Positions 55,495-64,000 of a DNA stretch of 64,000 nt are shown piece after piece. Within the stretch, counting starts at the first letter, position 1. Each line of letters opens with the position of its first letter. The stretch is from Agrypnia vestita (Eukaryota > Arthropoda > Insecta > Trichoptera > Phryganeidae), in contig JADDOH010002334.1 in the NCBI GenBank assembly GCA_016648135.1, forward strand, positions 308,826 through 372,825. Reading direction: 5' to 3'. Position numbers and translations under genes: made by a program. The notes beneath the pieces are model-generated. The model did no database searches. It was not told the origin of the DNA and saw nothing but the letters and a program-made list of their open reading frames with translations.

Positions 55495-55705
55495 CAGGGG
55501 CGTGCAGTGAGAACACGAAGCACGACTTTTTCCTAAGCGTGTATTTTGAAAAGAAACAGAAATAAGAGTTGTATCTCGTAATATTCCTATCATTGTTCAG
55601 ATTTTAATATTTTATAATATTGTGCCGGATAAATAATTAATTTCTATTTTTTCACATATATGTTTAAATAAAAGTGACGCTTCTTGTTCTCACTGCACGC
55701 CCCTG
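55495..55705. mobile_element. hAT-like MITE with perfect 8-bp target duplication
   Basis: The left end CAGGGGCGTGCAGTGAGAAC is the inverse of the right end (GTTCTCACTGCACGCCCCTG), with the CAGGGG start typical of hAT elements. CAAATACA lies directly outside both ends (55487-55494 and 55706-55713). Length 211 bp, no ORF. The intact ends and target duplication suggest a fairly recent insertion. Confidence 0.95.
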
Positions 55706-55799
55706 CAAATACATCACCCCCTATTTTATTGAGTTTGATGGTGAGTTATGAATGCTTATTTTGATATTGGTTCAGAATACCTACGCTTTTTAATCCTTT

Positions 55800-56180
55800 A
55801 TATTAACTCGACAAATAACGACAACGAAAAAACTTTGGATCTATTTTAAACCCCTTTCCCGTGATCCAATCGAGCTGAAACTTTGCAACCAGACTCGTGG
55901 CGACGATAAAGAAGATCTATCAAATTTTCGTTAAAAAAAAATTTGAATGGTTTTTTCACACAAATTATTAAGTTGTATGAAAATATTTCAACGCGTCAGG
56001 CAGACGCGAAACCTGATTATAGTATAATTTTGGATTTTCGGAAATTTTTTATTACTCCCTTTCGTAGCGTCGCCCGACCGAAGCCCAACGCGTAGGTTAA
56101 GCGCCAAACCAGTTTCCACAAGTAAATGAGAAAGGGAGTATGATAAAAACTTGTTTTTTATGGGTTACTTTTTAAAGCAA
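55800..56180 (-). repeat. MITE-like repeat family A, copy 5 (longest)
   Basis: It contains ACTTTGGATCTATTTTAAAC, GTGATCCAATCGAGCTGAAA, CAGACTCGTGGCGACGATAA, TTATTACTCCCTTTCG, GTCGCCCGACCGAAGCCCAA and, at the end, GAGAAAGGGAGTATGATAAA and TTTTTATGGGTTAC. It joins blocks found separately in copies 2 and 4, so it is probably the nearest to full length. Confidence 0.8.
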
Positions 56181-56189
56181 ATTGGCATC

Positions 56190-56790
56190 ATTCCTACTAT
56201 CCACCAATTTCAAATGAAAACAAAATCAGTTGCTTTATCCGGTATTTATCAGAATAAAAAAATTGACCTTTAACAATGTATCATATATCTAAAGTAAATA
56301 AATATAAATCACCGCATGATTTAATACTAAGACTTCTTTAACTAATAAATATATAAATCAGAATTTCGATTTATACAGTCTTTGATATAACTAAGATGTT
56401 AAAGAGAGATTGTTATTCTCTGTATTCATTAAACAAAGTTAGTTATTTTATCATTTCATTTCATTATTAAAACGTTTTTATATTATTCCCAAAATCAAAG
56501 AATTAATTTTCGCGATATTCTTGTTTCCAATATTATTAATTTCATTTTCCTAGAAGAAAGAGAGCTGCATTTATTATTTCTCAAGAGAGTGTTGTAAACT
56601 ATTTAAGTTATGAACTTAAACAAATCACTATTTTTAACAAAAATAAAATTTGACTTTCATCTGTCGAAATATTTTAGTAATGAAACTTTAAAAAAAACAT
56701 TTCTATAGATCTAGATTTTTTCAAACTTAAGCGTAACAAAAGAAATCATTTGTTCAAAGCCGCATTATCAAATATAATTCTCTAGGTTAC
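56190..56790. other. Unassigned, A+T-rich
   Basis: No ORF over 60 codons and no repeat match. Confidence 0.4.
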
Positions 56791-56796
56791 AAGTCC

Positions 56797-57125
56797 GTCA
56801 CTAACACTATCAGATAGCGCAAATAGTGATGATATGTAAAATAATGAGGAATGAAAATGAATGAATGGAAATATATTTTACTTTTTAAGAGAAGAGAAAG
56901 ATACATTAAATCTGGATTTCAGTACATTCTAAATTAATTGTCCTCGGCGACTGCAATCAAAACATTTTTTTAATTTTTGCATATTGCTGCCTTTGCTTTT
57001 ATACCCCCCATATATCGATGTTCGTCACTAAAGACTCTAGATGGCGCTGTTTTCAAAACTTTAACCCGTGGCCGAAATCTACAGTAAATGTGTGTCATAT
57101 TGACGGGTCATAGCTAGTATACTAA
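56797..57125 (+). mobile_element. MITE family D, right end, with flanking short repeat
   Basis: GATTTCAGTACATTCTAAAT, then TAATTGTCCTCGGCGA and GCATATTGCTGCCTTTGCTT then TTATACCCC (56981-57009) form the inverted right terminus of family D. Outside lie AACACTATCAGATAGCGC (56802) and AGACTCTAGATGGCGCTG (57033), which look like two halves of an interrupted TCACTAACGCC-type repeat. Insertion of family D into that repeat would explain the order. Confidence 0.55.
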
Positions 57126-57189
57126 ATTATATGATTATACTTCATTAAATAATTATAATGTAATAAAATAACAATATTAATTATGAATT

Positions 57190-57682
57190 GAAAAATGTTG
57201 AGCCTGAAATTGGCAAAAAAGGAATGAAAGTAGACTGAATGTGGTGAATAAGCGATCACTAAGATACTTGTGTTGAAAATCTTTGGTCGATGGAGTGAGG
57301 AATCAACAAATTAGAAGTAAATGTAATGCTGGCTGAAGTGTGGTAAATAGAATATAGAAAGAAATGCTGAGATGGTTGGTTAACGTATGAGTGATTAAAG
57401 GATAGTTAAGAAAATATATATGGTAAATTTTGAAGGTAACAGAAATAGAGAGCATTCGCGAAAGACCTGGCATGATCAGATTCTACAAGTAATGGAGTAT
57501 GGCCCTGTTAAAAGCCTCAACAACCGTAGAGCATGCATGAGAAGATGTTTGAATGTAGCTGAAGCAAAAGTAGCGTGCCAAGATAGAGGAATATGGCGTT
57601 CTATCCTCTCTGCCTACCCCTGCGGGGAAACGGAGTGATAGTTAGTTAGTTAGTTAGTTAGTTATTTAGTTAGTTAGTTTCT
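57190..57682 (+). pseudogene. LINE 3' end with (TTAG)n tail (family L1, best copy)
   Basis: The last 72 codons (57420-57638) are open: EGNRNREHSRKTWHDQIL, then YGPVKSLNNRRACMRRCL, NVAEAKVACQDRGIWRS and ILSAYPCGETE with a TGA stop. Upstream (57190-57420) the same ORF continues with frameshifts. The stop is followed at once by TAGTTAGTTAGTTAGTTAG (57641-57679). The CPYAE-like GIWRSI ending and simple-repeat tail are usual for RTE-type LINEs. Other copies: 2780-3225 (minus) and 41290-41715. Confidence 0.85.
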
Positions 57683-57689
57683 TCGTCCG

Positions 57690-58380
57690 CACGTCCGCCC
57701 CGGACACAATTCATATTACAAAAAAACCTATCAACACATTTTTATTTAGCATCGTTGTTTTTTAAAAATATCTCAATTTTCAATATCTATACAATACAAT
57801 ACAATAAAAATATCTCCAAATTAAATGAAGAGTTCAAATTTATTACAATAAATTAAAATATTGAATATTGTCGATCGACATGATACTGCAAACGTAGATA
57901 CTTGAGTATTTTCAATCAATCTGAAAATATAACACGTGGGCTCAATACCAGAACTAGATGACAAAAAAATGTTTGGAGGACTTTAATTGAAAAGTTTTCA
58001 TACCTATTATAGCCCTTCTTCTCCTCACTAATCAATCCTAGATGAATATTTTTTCTAATGCAACTTATTTATTGGATTATCATAAACACCTGAGATAAAT
58101 AAATGAAATGCCAATGAAAAACACCAAGTGTTTAATCTTATGATTAGTATCTGTCTAATAATGGCAAATATAAATTATTTAGTTTTAGCGTTAATTAGCT
58201 TAGATTAAAGATTTTTTAAATTTTATTTTAAATAAGTTTTCTAATACTAGTATTGAGCCTTCTAAGAAAATAAATATAGTTTATCGAGAAATTTGTGTAC
58301 AGTAAGTAATACACATATATTTTTTTTTACACAAATGTGTTAACTTTTTAGTCTTAAAAAAATAAAGATGTAATTATAGA
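57690..58380. other. Unassigned, A+T-rich
   Basis: No supported feature. Confidence 0.4.
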
Positions 58381-58384
58381 ACAC

Positions 58385-58530
58385 TTGACACATCAATATT
58401 CTAACTATTTTCAAATTAAGTTAAATATTTAATCTTATCAAAATATAACTAACTTGATGGTCTTCTAGTCGAAACAGTGATCACTGGATCACTAGTCCAT
58501 AGTCTTAATCATTAGACGAACAAACAACCC
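58385..58530 (-). mobile_element. SINE S1, old degraded copy
   Basis: GACACATCAATATTCTAACT, then ATTTTCAAATTAAG (tail-body), ATGGTCTTCTAGTCGAAACA (antisense B-box region) and CTTAATCATTAGACGAACAA follow the S1 order with many changes. A further trace may be at 58755-58825 (AAAGCTTGAACCTCTTAC). Confidence 0.5.
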
Positions 58531-58829
58531 GCTTTCTAATTAGTCCTTATTTGATATTAAAGTTCAATGTAAAAACATTTTGTGATATGTGTACGTGTAT
58601 GTAGGTATGTATAAAATCGAAAGGCCATTCCATCAATTACAGATTATATTATATGTAATCTGTAGTACCTTAATTACTGTACATAATCTTTAGTACCATT
58701 ATGAAAATATTATGTAGAATATTTTCTAATTAATTTAATTGCTTATGCTTAGCAATGAAATCAGGATCAACTTGGCAGTCTCCAGAGACAAAGCTTGAAC
58801 CTCTTACTAATCGATTACCAAGAAAATAT

Positions 58830-59475
58830 CTTTAAAAAGGAGCACGTCAAATGAACCCTGTTTATTAACTTTTAATAAAATTTACTCATATTTATAAAAC
58901 ATTTTGTAACTTTACCACATTTCAACATTCATATGATTAGACATCAGAAGTGAACAAAATAAAAGATCATTTTATTGAAAAATCAGAATAAACAATAAAT
59001 TAGAAATAGAACAGAAACATGCATATTATATTGCTCTTTGTATAACAAATACCTAAAATGTATAGAAAATATAAATGTTAATATAAAAGATGTTCTTAAA
59101 TGGCTAAAAATAGTGGTTTTTACTTGTACTCATGGGATCATTTTGATAAATTACATTTTATATAACACTGTATTTTTACGAGTTGAATTGTCTTTAATGG
59201 GTTTTGTATAAATGTTGATAGCCGCCCTCATAATTCAAGATCACTCTTATTTGGGGGTGCATGAATTTATTTTTTTCTATGGTGTTGCATGATGTTACTT
59301 TTGTTTATTTTCGTACATAGTTTATAATTTTCAGTGCATTAATAACATGTATATTATTGAAAAAATAAAAATTATTATTATTATATTCGTCTGAGTTTTT
59401 TCAATATTTTATAATTGAGTATATCCAACTATTGTACTTCTCTTCCGTTTAATTTGAAATGAGATTTCATCCACA
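58830..59475. other. Unassigned, A+T-rich
   Basis: No supported feature. An ATTATTATTATT run lies at 59372-59383. Confidence 0.4.
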
Positions 59476-59479
59476 GGTA

Positions 59480-60330
59480 AACAGGACATGACAGAAACAC
59501 TATCGCCCGGCCAGAGATCTCATATCCGTTCCGACTAAGAATTACAAACTAATCAGGTGCGACGATCTTTGGAAAAGTAATATTGACCAAACAGTTTGTG
59601 ATGAATCACCTGTTTCTATAGATTTTTTTTTTTTATTATTTTTATTATTGAACTCTAAGATGATTTAAATGCTACGCGGGAAAAATTGAGCATTGATAAA
59701 GCCGTGTTTGGTACAAATGGTTGACGATCGATGCGGTCCGAGCGGTCCACATGTGATCCCCATAAAAATATGCTGAACACGGATTTCAGAGATTTGGGTC
59801 GCGGTTATTGCGGTTTGAGCCGTTAAAAAACCGATTAACGTCTACTCTAAGGTGACGATGATATTGACAGTTCCACGAGGTTTCTGAATTATGGGACTTT
59901 TTTGCTGTGTTTTTGAAACCGTTTAAATGTCATTAATCGTGGTCTCGAGTGGATTCCCGGGCAACAGAGAGGCAGAATATGAGCAAAAGTAAGGAAGGCG
60001 GGTCCTAATTGGGGGATCGCGAGAGGAAAACGCCCCATAAATAATTTATAGGAATTGGCCGTGAAGCACGGATTAAACGTATACGATGTACCAGAGGGGT
60101 GACCTTAACTGAGCGGATAATGATTTATTTTCGTTTCGCGGGAGTCGGATAACGTATGCAGATAGGAAAGTTAATTATAATTCCATTATATTTATCTGTA
60201 GACTAACGCTCTGTCGAGAAGCGAATAATGATTCATTTTCGTTTCGCGGGAGTCGGATAACGTGGGCGGATAGGAAAGTTAACTATAATTCTATTATATT
60301 TATCTGTAGACTAACGCTCTTCAGGCTTTT
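59480..60330. promoter_or_regulatory. Long less A+T-rich segment, possible single-copy regulatory DNA
   Basis: Composition differs clearly from the flanking repeats. It contains GCGGTCCGAGCGGTCC, GGGGGATCGCGAGAGG, and CCATAAATAATTTATAGG (60033-60050), which holds Hox/MEF2-like cores. There is no ORF and no match elsewhere in the window apart from its own internal duplication at 60113. Enhancer function is a guess from composition and motifs. Confidence 0.3.
60113..60321. repeat. Tandem duplication, 108-bp unit
   Basis: GCGGATAATGATTTATTTTC (60113) recurs as GCGAATAATGATTCATTTTC (60221). Both continue TTTCGCGGGAGTCGGATAAC, GATAGGAAAGTTAA and ATCTGTAGACTAACGCTCT. About ten differences separate the units. 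Confidence 0.9.
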
Positions 60331-60334
60331 ACAA

Positions 60335-61015
60335 CAGATAGGTAATTGCGCAATGACGGTATATACAGTTAGGAAAGAGATAACGATAACGTGTAAGCAT
60401 ATTAATGGCACGACAAGAAAATGATATACTCAAATATAGATACAATATATTAACTATGTAATCACTACAAACCTATCCGACATTAGCGTAGTCTCATCAG
60501 AACGGATAACGAGTATACGATTGGCTATTCTAGCTCAGACTTCACCGGGTTTGGTAGTAATAACCCACAAAACATAATTGGAACAAGTGTATCTAGATAA
60601 GAATATTGTAAATAAAATAATATGAATTTGCGGCCCATAGACACATGAAATAAAAGGATAAAGCGTATGGGGATCTTATAGATGGATGGATAAATGAAAC
60701 AAATATATATAGGAGTAAATGCAAGTAAAAAGCAAGCATATAAGTACCAAAAACATAGGAGAACATAGTGTGATAGAAATTCTAAGACGGGAGGAACAAT
60801 AATGTGAAGTGGAACGGATATAGCAAGAGCATGTAATAACGATAAACGTACAAATACAGACAACTACTTGAGACCGATTCGACAGATACTAGCAATCTTT
60901 CAACACACCTCTAAGAACATGGTGAGTGGTATATAGTTATCAGCGGAGGCGTCCAGTACCTTGGCAATAAATAAGCCCTGAATTAATCCGACGCCTTGCC
61001 TGCGGCACTGGAGGT
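60335..61015. other. Unassigned, with a 112-codon minus-strand ORF
   Basis: The ORF (60863-60525) is hydrophobic (for example LLCFWYLYACFLLAF) but its bias matches random A+T-rich DNA. I do not call it a gene. Confidence 0.35.
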
Positions 61016-61019
61016 TTAT

Positions 61020-61225
61020 TTACTTATTTATTTTATTTATTTTCATTTATTGGGTTTCTTACAGACATATAATTAATCAATCTTTGAAGAAAAGACAATA
61101 ATTGATGCACAGAGTTTTGGGCCAATTACGCGAAAACACATACATACAAACGATAAAAGAATAATAAAAACATGTTCAATAGTGGGTTGTGTGAGTGTGT
61201 ATCTGTGTGTTTATTTATTTGTTTA
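61020..61225 (-). mobile_element. LINE 3' tail
   Basis: Second copy of the repeat at 30085-30260, same orientation: ATTTTCATTTATTGGGTTTC, CATATAATTAATCAATC, ACAATAATTGATGCACAGAG, then TGTGTG-rich sequence. The first bases read as a reversed AAATAAATAAGTAAATA tail. Confidence 0.65.
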
Positions 61226-61229
61226 TTTA

Positions 61230-62055
61230 TTTTGTTTTGGGGAAAAAATTAAAAGCAAAACGATCTTAAAAATCTTCCACTGAATTTAAAAATTTAATTT
61301 AACTTACATTAATATTTTATTGTGTTATAGCGAATAGTACTCTTCCAGTATTATATTGTTCGAGAATATTCACTGTCTATGTAACATAGTTATTTTGTGG
61401 ATCAATCTTACTGCCAATAAAAATAATAATAAATGGTTACAAATTATGTTTAAATTCCGCAAAGGAGGGACCTAATACGTCCCTGTGCGCGGGGAGCCGC
61501 GGGCATAAGACAGGATTCATTGGGTGATCCACGAGAAAAGATCGCCCAAAATTAATTTAAAATTAGGTATAGTACCTTTGAACGATTGTTATATCTAGGT
61601 ATGCAGTGTGTACATGTTGAGTGTAGGGAAATTGATACAATGATATAGCAGCCAAGGATCGTTAAATTTCCGATAAAGACGAGTGAAAATACGAGGGAAC
61701 GGGACATGATAATGGTAGATAATGAAGAAACATCAACTATGATTAGAGGAGTACCCGATAGATTGTGGTTACGGTTGATCAACGACAATATGGACTGAAC
61801 TTAGAAATTAAATATTAAAAATTAATTATCGCGCTTGTGAAGCGAATTTAAATCGTCCGAAGCCACTGAGTCCGTCCCAAAACAGGCACAGGGACGGAGA
61901 CAGAGACGGCAACAGAAGGTGGGATCAACTGACATATCCAAGAGGAGATATGGTTTTTTTTTGCCAAACTGAATCTTAGGAACAAAGGTTTGGTTTCAAG
62001 GAAAGTAGGATATTGAAAATCCTGGAAACACACGACTTAGGACCTTTGGCTGCTA
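61230..62055. other. Unassigned, one Helitron-like trace
   Basis: GTGCGCGGGGAGCCGCGGGC at 61485-61504 resembles the hairpin next to a Helitron 3' end, but CTAG does not follow. A run of GGGACGGAGACAGAGACGG lies at 61891-61909. Confidence 0.3.
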
Positions 62056-62061
62056 GGGGGG

Positions 62062-62246
62062 TTTTAAAATGTCAAGACACAGCAGAATTCAGGCAGTTGG
62101 TGTGAACGTCTACGAGAGTGCAAAATCCGCGTCGGTTGTTTCTTTTCGAGTGATAGAACCGTGAGTGAAAGTTACCGTCGACTTAGAGTGTTCCAGTGGT
62201 TGAAAATTATAGTTTAATTTCAAGTGAAAGTTGTGTACGGGTAAAT
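62062..62246 (+). promoter_or_regulatory. Candidate core promoter, 5' UTR exon and splice donor
   Basis: TTTTAAAA (62062-62069) precedes ATTCAGGC, whose A (62091) lies 22-29 bases downstream, in the position of an initiator. The following 150 bases are balanced in composition, with CCGCGTCGGTTG and repeated GTGAGTGAAAG and AAGTGAAAGTTG, a style common in insect 5' UTRs. It ends CGG|GTAAAT with the donor at 62241. No long ORF. The tandem-repeat DNA that follows would then lie in an intron of a gene running off the window. Confidence 0.35.
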
Positions 62247-62289
62247 ATACTCTTCGACATTGTTTATTGCTCACGTTAAAAGAAAAGGG

Positions 62290-62880
62290 GGGAACGGGTT
62301 TGATTTTATTTTATAAAGGGTAATTAATTTGGCATATTAGAACTTCGGAAATTACTGCGCTTTATTGAGTTGATTAGTCCGGCATATATAGAACTGATAT
62401 TTGCAGATCTCCGGAAACTAGCTGTGTGTTATAAAGATGCCTATTTTATGCTAAACACGCGGGAAATTGTTAATAAATCTTGTAAAAATACCTATCTTGT
62501 GCTAAATACGCGAGGTCCTGTTAAAAGGGTTTTAACTCAGAGTACGGGTTTGATTTTATTTTATAAAGGTGATTAATCTGGCATATCGGAACTTCGGAAA
62601 TCACTATGTTCTATAAAGTTAATTATTTTTGTCGTCTTACTAGGTTCACAGAATAATATTCGCAGAATTTCAGGAAACGGTAGAGTTCAATTTTAGTTAA
62701 ATTCTCGTTTTACTAAGTATAGTATTGGCGGATCTCTGGAAACTAGCTGTGCGTTATAAAGATACCTATTTTATGCTAAACACGCGGGAAATTGTTAAAA
62801 GATACAAGGGTTGTTACTAACAGATTCGATTTTAAATAAGTCTTATAAAATTACCTATTTTTTGCTAAAATTTAATTAAT
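62290..62880. repeat. Complex repeats, long period
   Basis: CGGGTTTGATTTTATTTTAT, then AAAGG and GGCATAT...GAACTTCGGAAAT occur at 62297 and 62543. GAAACTAGCTGTG, GTTATAAAGAT, CCTATTTTATGCTAAACACG and CGGGAAATTGTTA occur at 62415 and 62740, with a shorter version at 62480-62510. These look like scrambled pieces of one older repeat and lead into the regular array at 63130. Confidence 0.75.
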
Positions 62881-63129
62881 TTAACTTGGTCACATTTTAA
62901 TTTTTACATTTGTAAGGCATATAATATTTCGTTATATGAAATTTTTCGATTAGACCGGGTTTATTTTAGTTATCGAAAGAATATTTAGTTTATTTTAATA
63001 ATTTTTTTTTGTTTATGTTTAATAGTAAGAGTCCGTTAAAATTATAGCGAATAAATTCTGGGATTAAAAATACGTCTAGTGAAAAATATATAGCTGATCT
63101 CGCGGGGTATCAGGTTCAGCCCATAATAA

Positions 63130-63560
63130 TCTAGATTTTCATTTCGTTTAAAAGTATATAGAGTAATCCCGTGAGAATCGGGGTTTATTTACAATTTCAC
63201 AGATGTATAAATTCCATTACTCTAGAAAATTATATAAAATAATCTCGTGAGAATCGGGGTTTATTTACAATTTCACAGATGTGTAAATTCCATTATTCTA
63301 GAAAATTATATAAAATAATCTCGTGAGAATCGGGACTTATTTACAATTTTACAGGTGTATAAAATTCCATTATTCTAGAAAATTATATAAAATAATCTCG
63401 TGAGAATCGGGACTTATTTACAATTTTACAGGTGTATAAAATTCCATTATTCTAAAAAATTATATAAAATAATCTCGTGGGGGTCGGGGTTTATTTACGG
63501 TTTTACAGAAGTACAAGTTTCACTATTTTATAAAGTATATAAAATTGCTTCCGTTCGGCC
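63130..63560. repeat. Tandem array, 76-77-bp unit, about five copies
   Basis: GTGAGAATCGGG begins at 63171, 63247, 63323 and 63400, and GTGGGGGTCGGG at 63477. Each unit contains TTTATTTACAATTT, ACAGRTGTRTAAA, TTCCATTA and AAAATTATATAAAATAATC. The units at 63323 and 63400 are nearly identical; the first and last have diverged. A 60-codon ORF through it is a by-product. Confidence 0.95.
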
Positions 63561-64000
63561 CGGGTTATCTTATATTATATAGGAAAACATAGGTCCCGCG
63601 CTATTAAAACATATAAAAACGTTTCATGTGGCCGGGATTATTACGCGCGTTGGGGAAAGTCTATAAGGTAAAAATATGTTTATTTTGATTCGGGTTATTT
63701 TATATTTTATGAAAGATATTATAAAAAAAAAACGTATATCATGTATTCAAACATATAAAAACTTCTAGTACATTGTTTCGATAGACCGGGGTTGTATTAT
63801 ACTTATAAAGATGTTGCAGGGCCTCGTTATATTGAGAATATATAAAAACCGCCTGGGGCCGGGTCTTCTTATTTATAAACTATATAAGATTTCGTTACAT
63901 TTAGTTATATAAAATGCTATCGTTCGAGAATTCGCGTTTCATTTTAAGCATATGTAAATATAGGGTCCCGGTTTTAATCAATGTTAGTGTTTCGTTTAGA
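63561..64000. repeat. Degenerate continuation of the tandem array
   Basis: CGG(G)TTAT-type blocks alternate with TATAAAA or ATATAAAA blocks at roughly 60-80-base intervals (63560, 63632, 63700, 63788, 63855). This looks like older, more diverged units of the same array and probably continues past the window end. Confidence 0.55.

Noticed and set aside
60525..60863. 112-codon hydrophobic minus-strand ORF resembling a membrane protein
   Set aside because: Hydrophobicity follows from T-rich codons; no signal peptide logic, no promoter and no recognisable family.
61475..61510. Helitron 3' end
   Set aside because: The GCGCGG/CCGCGG hairpin is present, but the required CTAG ending is absent.

Overview
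This window is eukaryotic nuclear DNA, almost certainly from an insect and probably from a moth or butterfly. It is strongly A+T-rich. It has no long open reading frame, no bacterial-style operon and no rRNA or genuine tRNA gene, and it is packed with decayed transposable elements. Lepidoptera is an inference from the repeat types: a Helitron with a CTAG 3' end, LINE tails made of short simple repeats, tRNA-derived SINEs and small MITEs. I could not test it by a search. No complete protein-coding gene is visible. The longest ORFs are mostly antisense shadows of LINE fragments.

Layout. 0.5-3.2 kb is a nest of elements: a mariner remnant broken by a MITE-like repeat and by a complete 503-bp Helitron, then a LINE 3' end whose TTAG tail is split by a small element with a hammerhead-ribozyme-like core. 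6.4-6.8 kb is a GC-rich island with a candidate minus-strand promoter and first exon. 7.0-7.7 kb is a 348-bp tandem duplication. 8-20 kb holds SINEs, LINE 3' ends, a 49-bp minisatellite and foldback elements. 21-36 kb has LINE reverse-transcriptase C-terminal fragments, two solo LTRs with ATAT target duplications, and two Penelope-type palindromic elements with hammerhead-like motifs. 36-46 kb has more MITEs, a candidate minus-strand first coding exon (39.9 kb), a third LTR, an RTE-like RT C-terminus and a Penelope-like endonuclease C-terminus ending in a hammerhead-like core. 46-59 kb is MITEs, LINE tails, SINEs and a hAT MITE with a perfect 8-bp target duplication. 59.5-60.3 kb looks single-copy and may be regulatory. 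62-64 kb holds a candidate promoter and 5' exon followed by tandem repeats (unit 76-77 bp) that approach the window end.

Main biological point. Three sequence families here carry a hammerhead-type core (CTGANGA or a close variant, a stem II hairpin, GAAA). In the best family stem II changes while its pairing is kept, the stem III segment is the palindrome ACCGGT (expected if cleavage needs a dimer), and one copy sits at the stop codon of a Penelope-like ORF. This fits the established link between Penelope-like retroelements and hammerhead ribozymes. Activity is not shown. The core in two of the three families has an extra A before stem II, and most copies carry core mutations.
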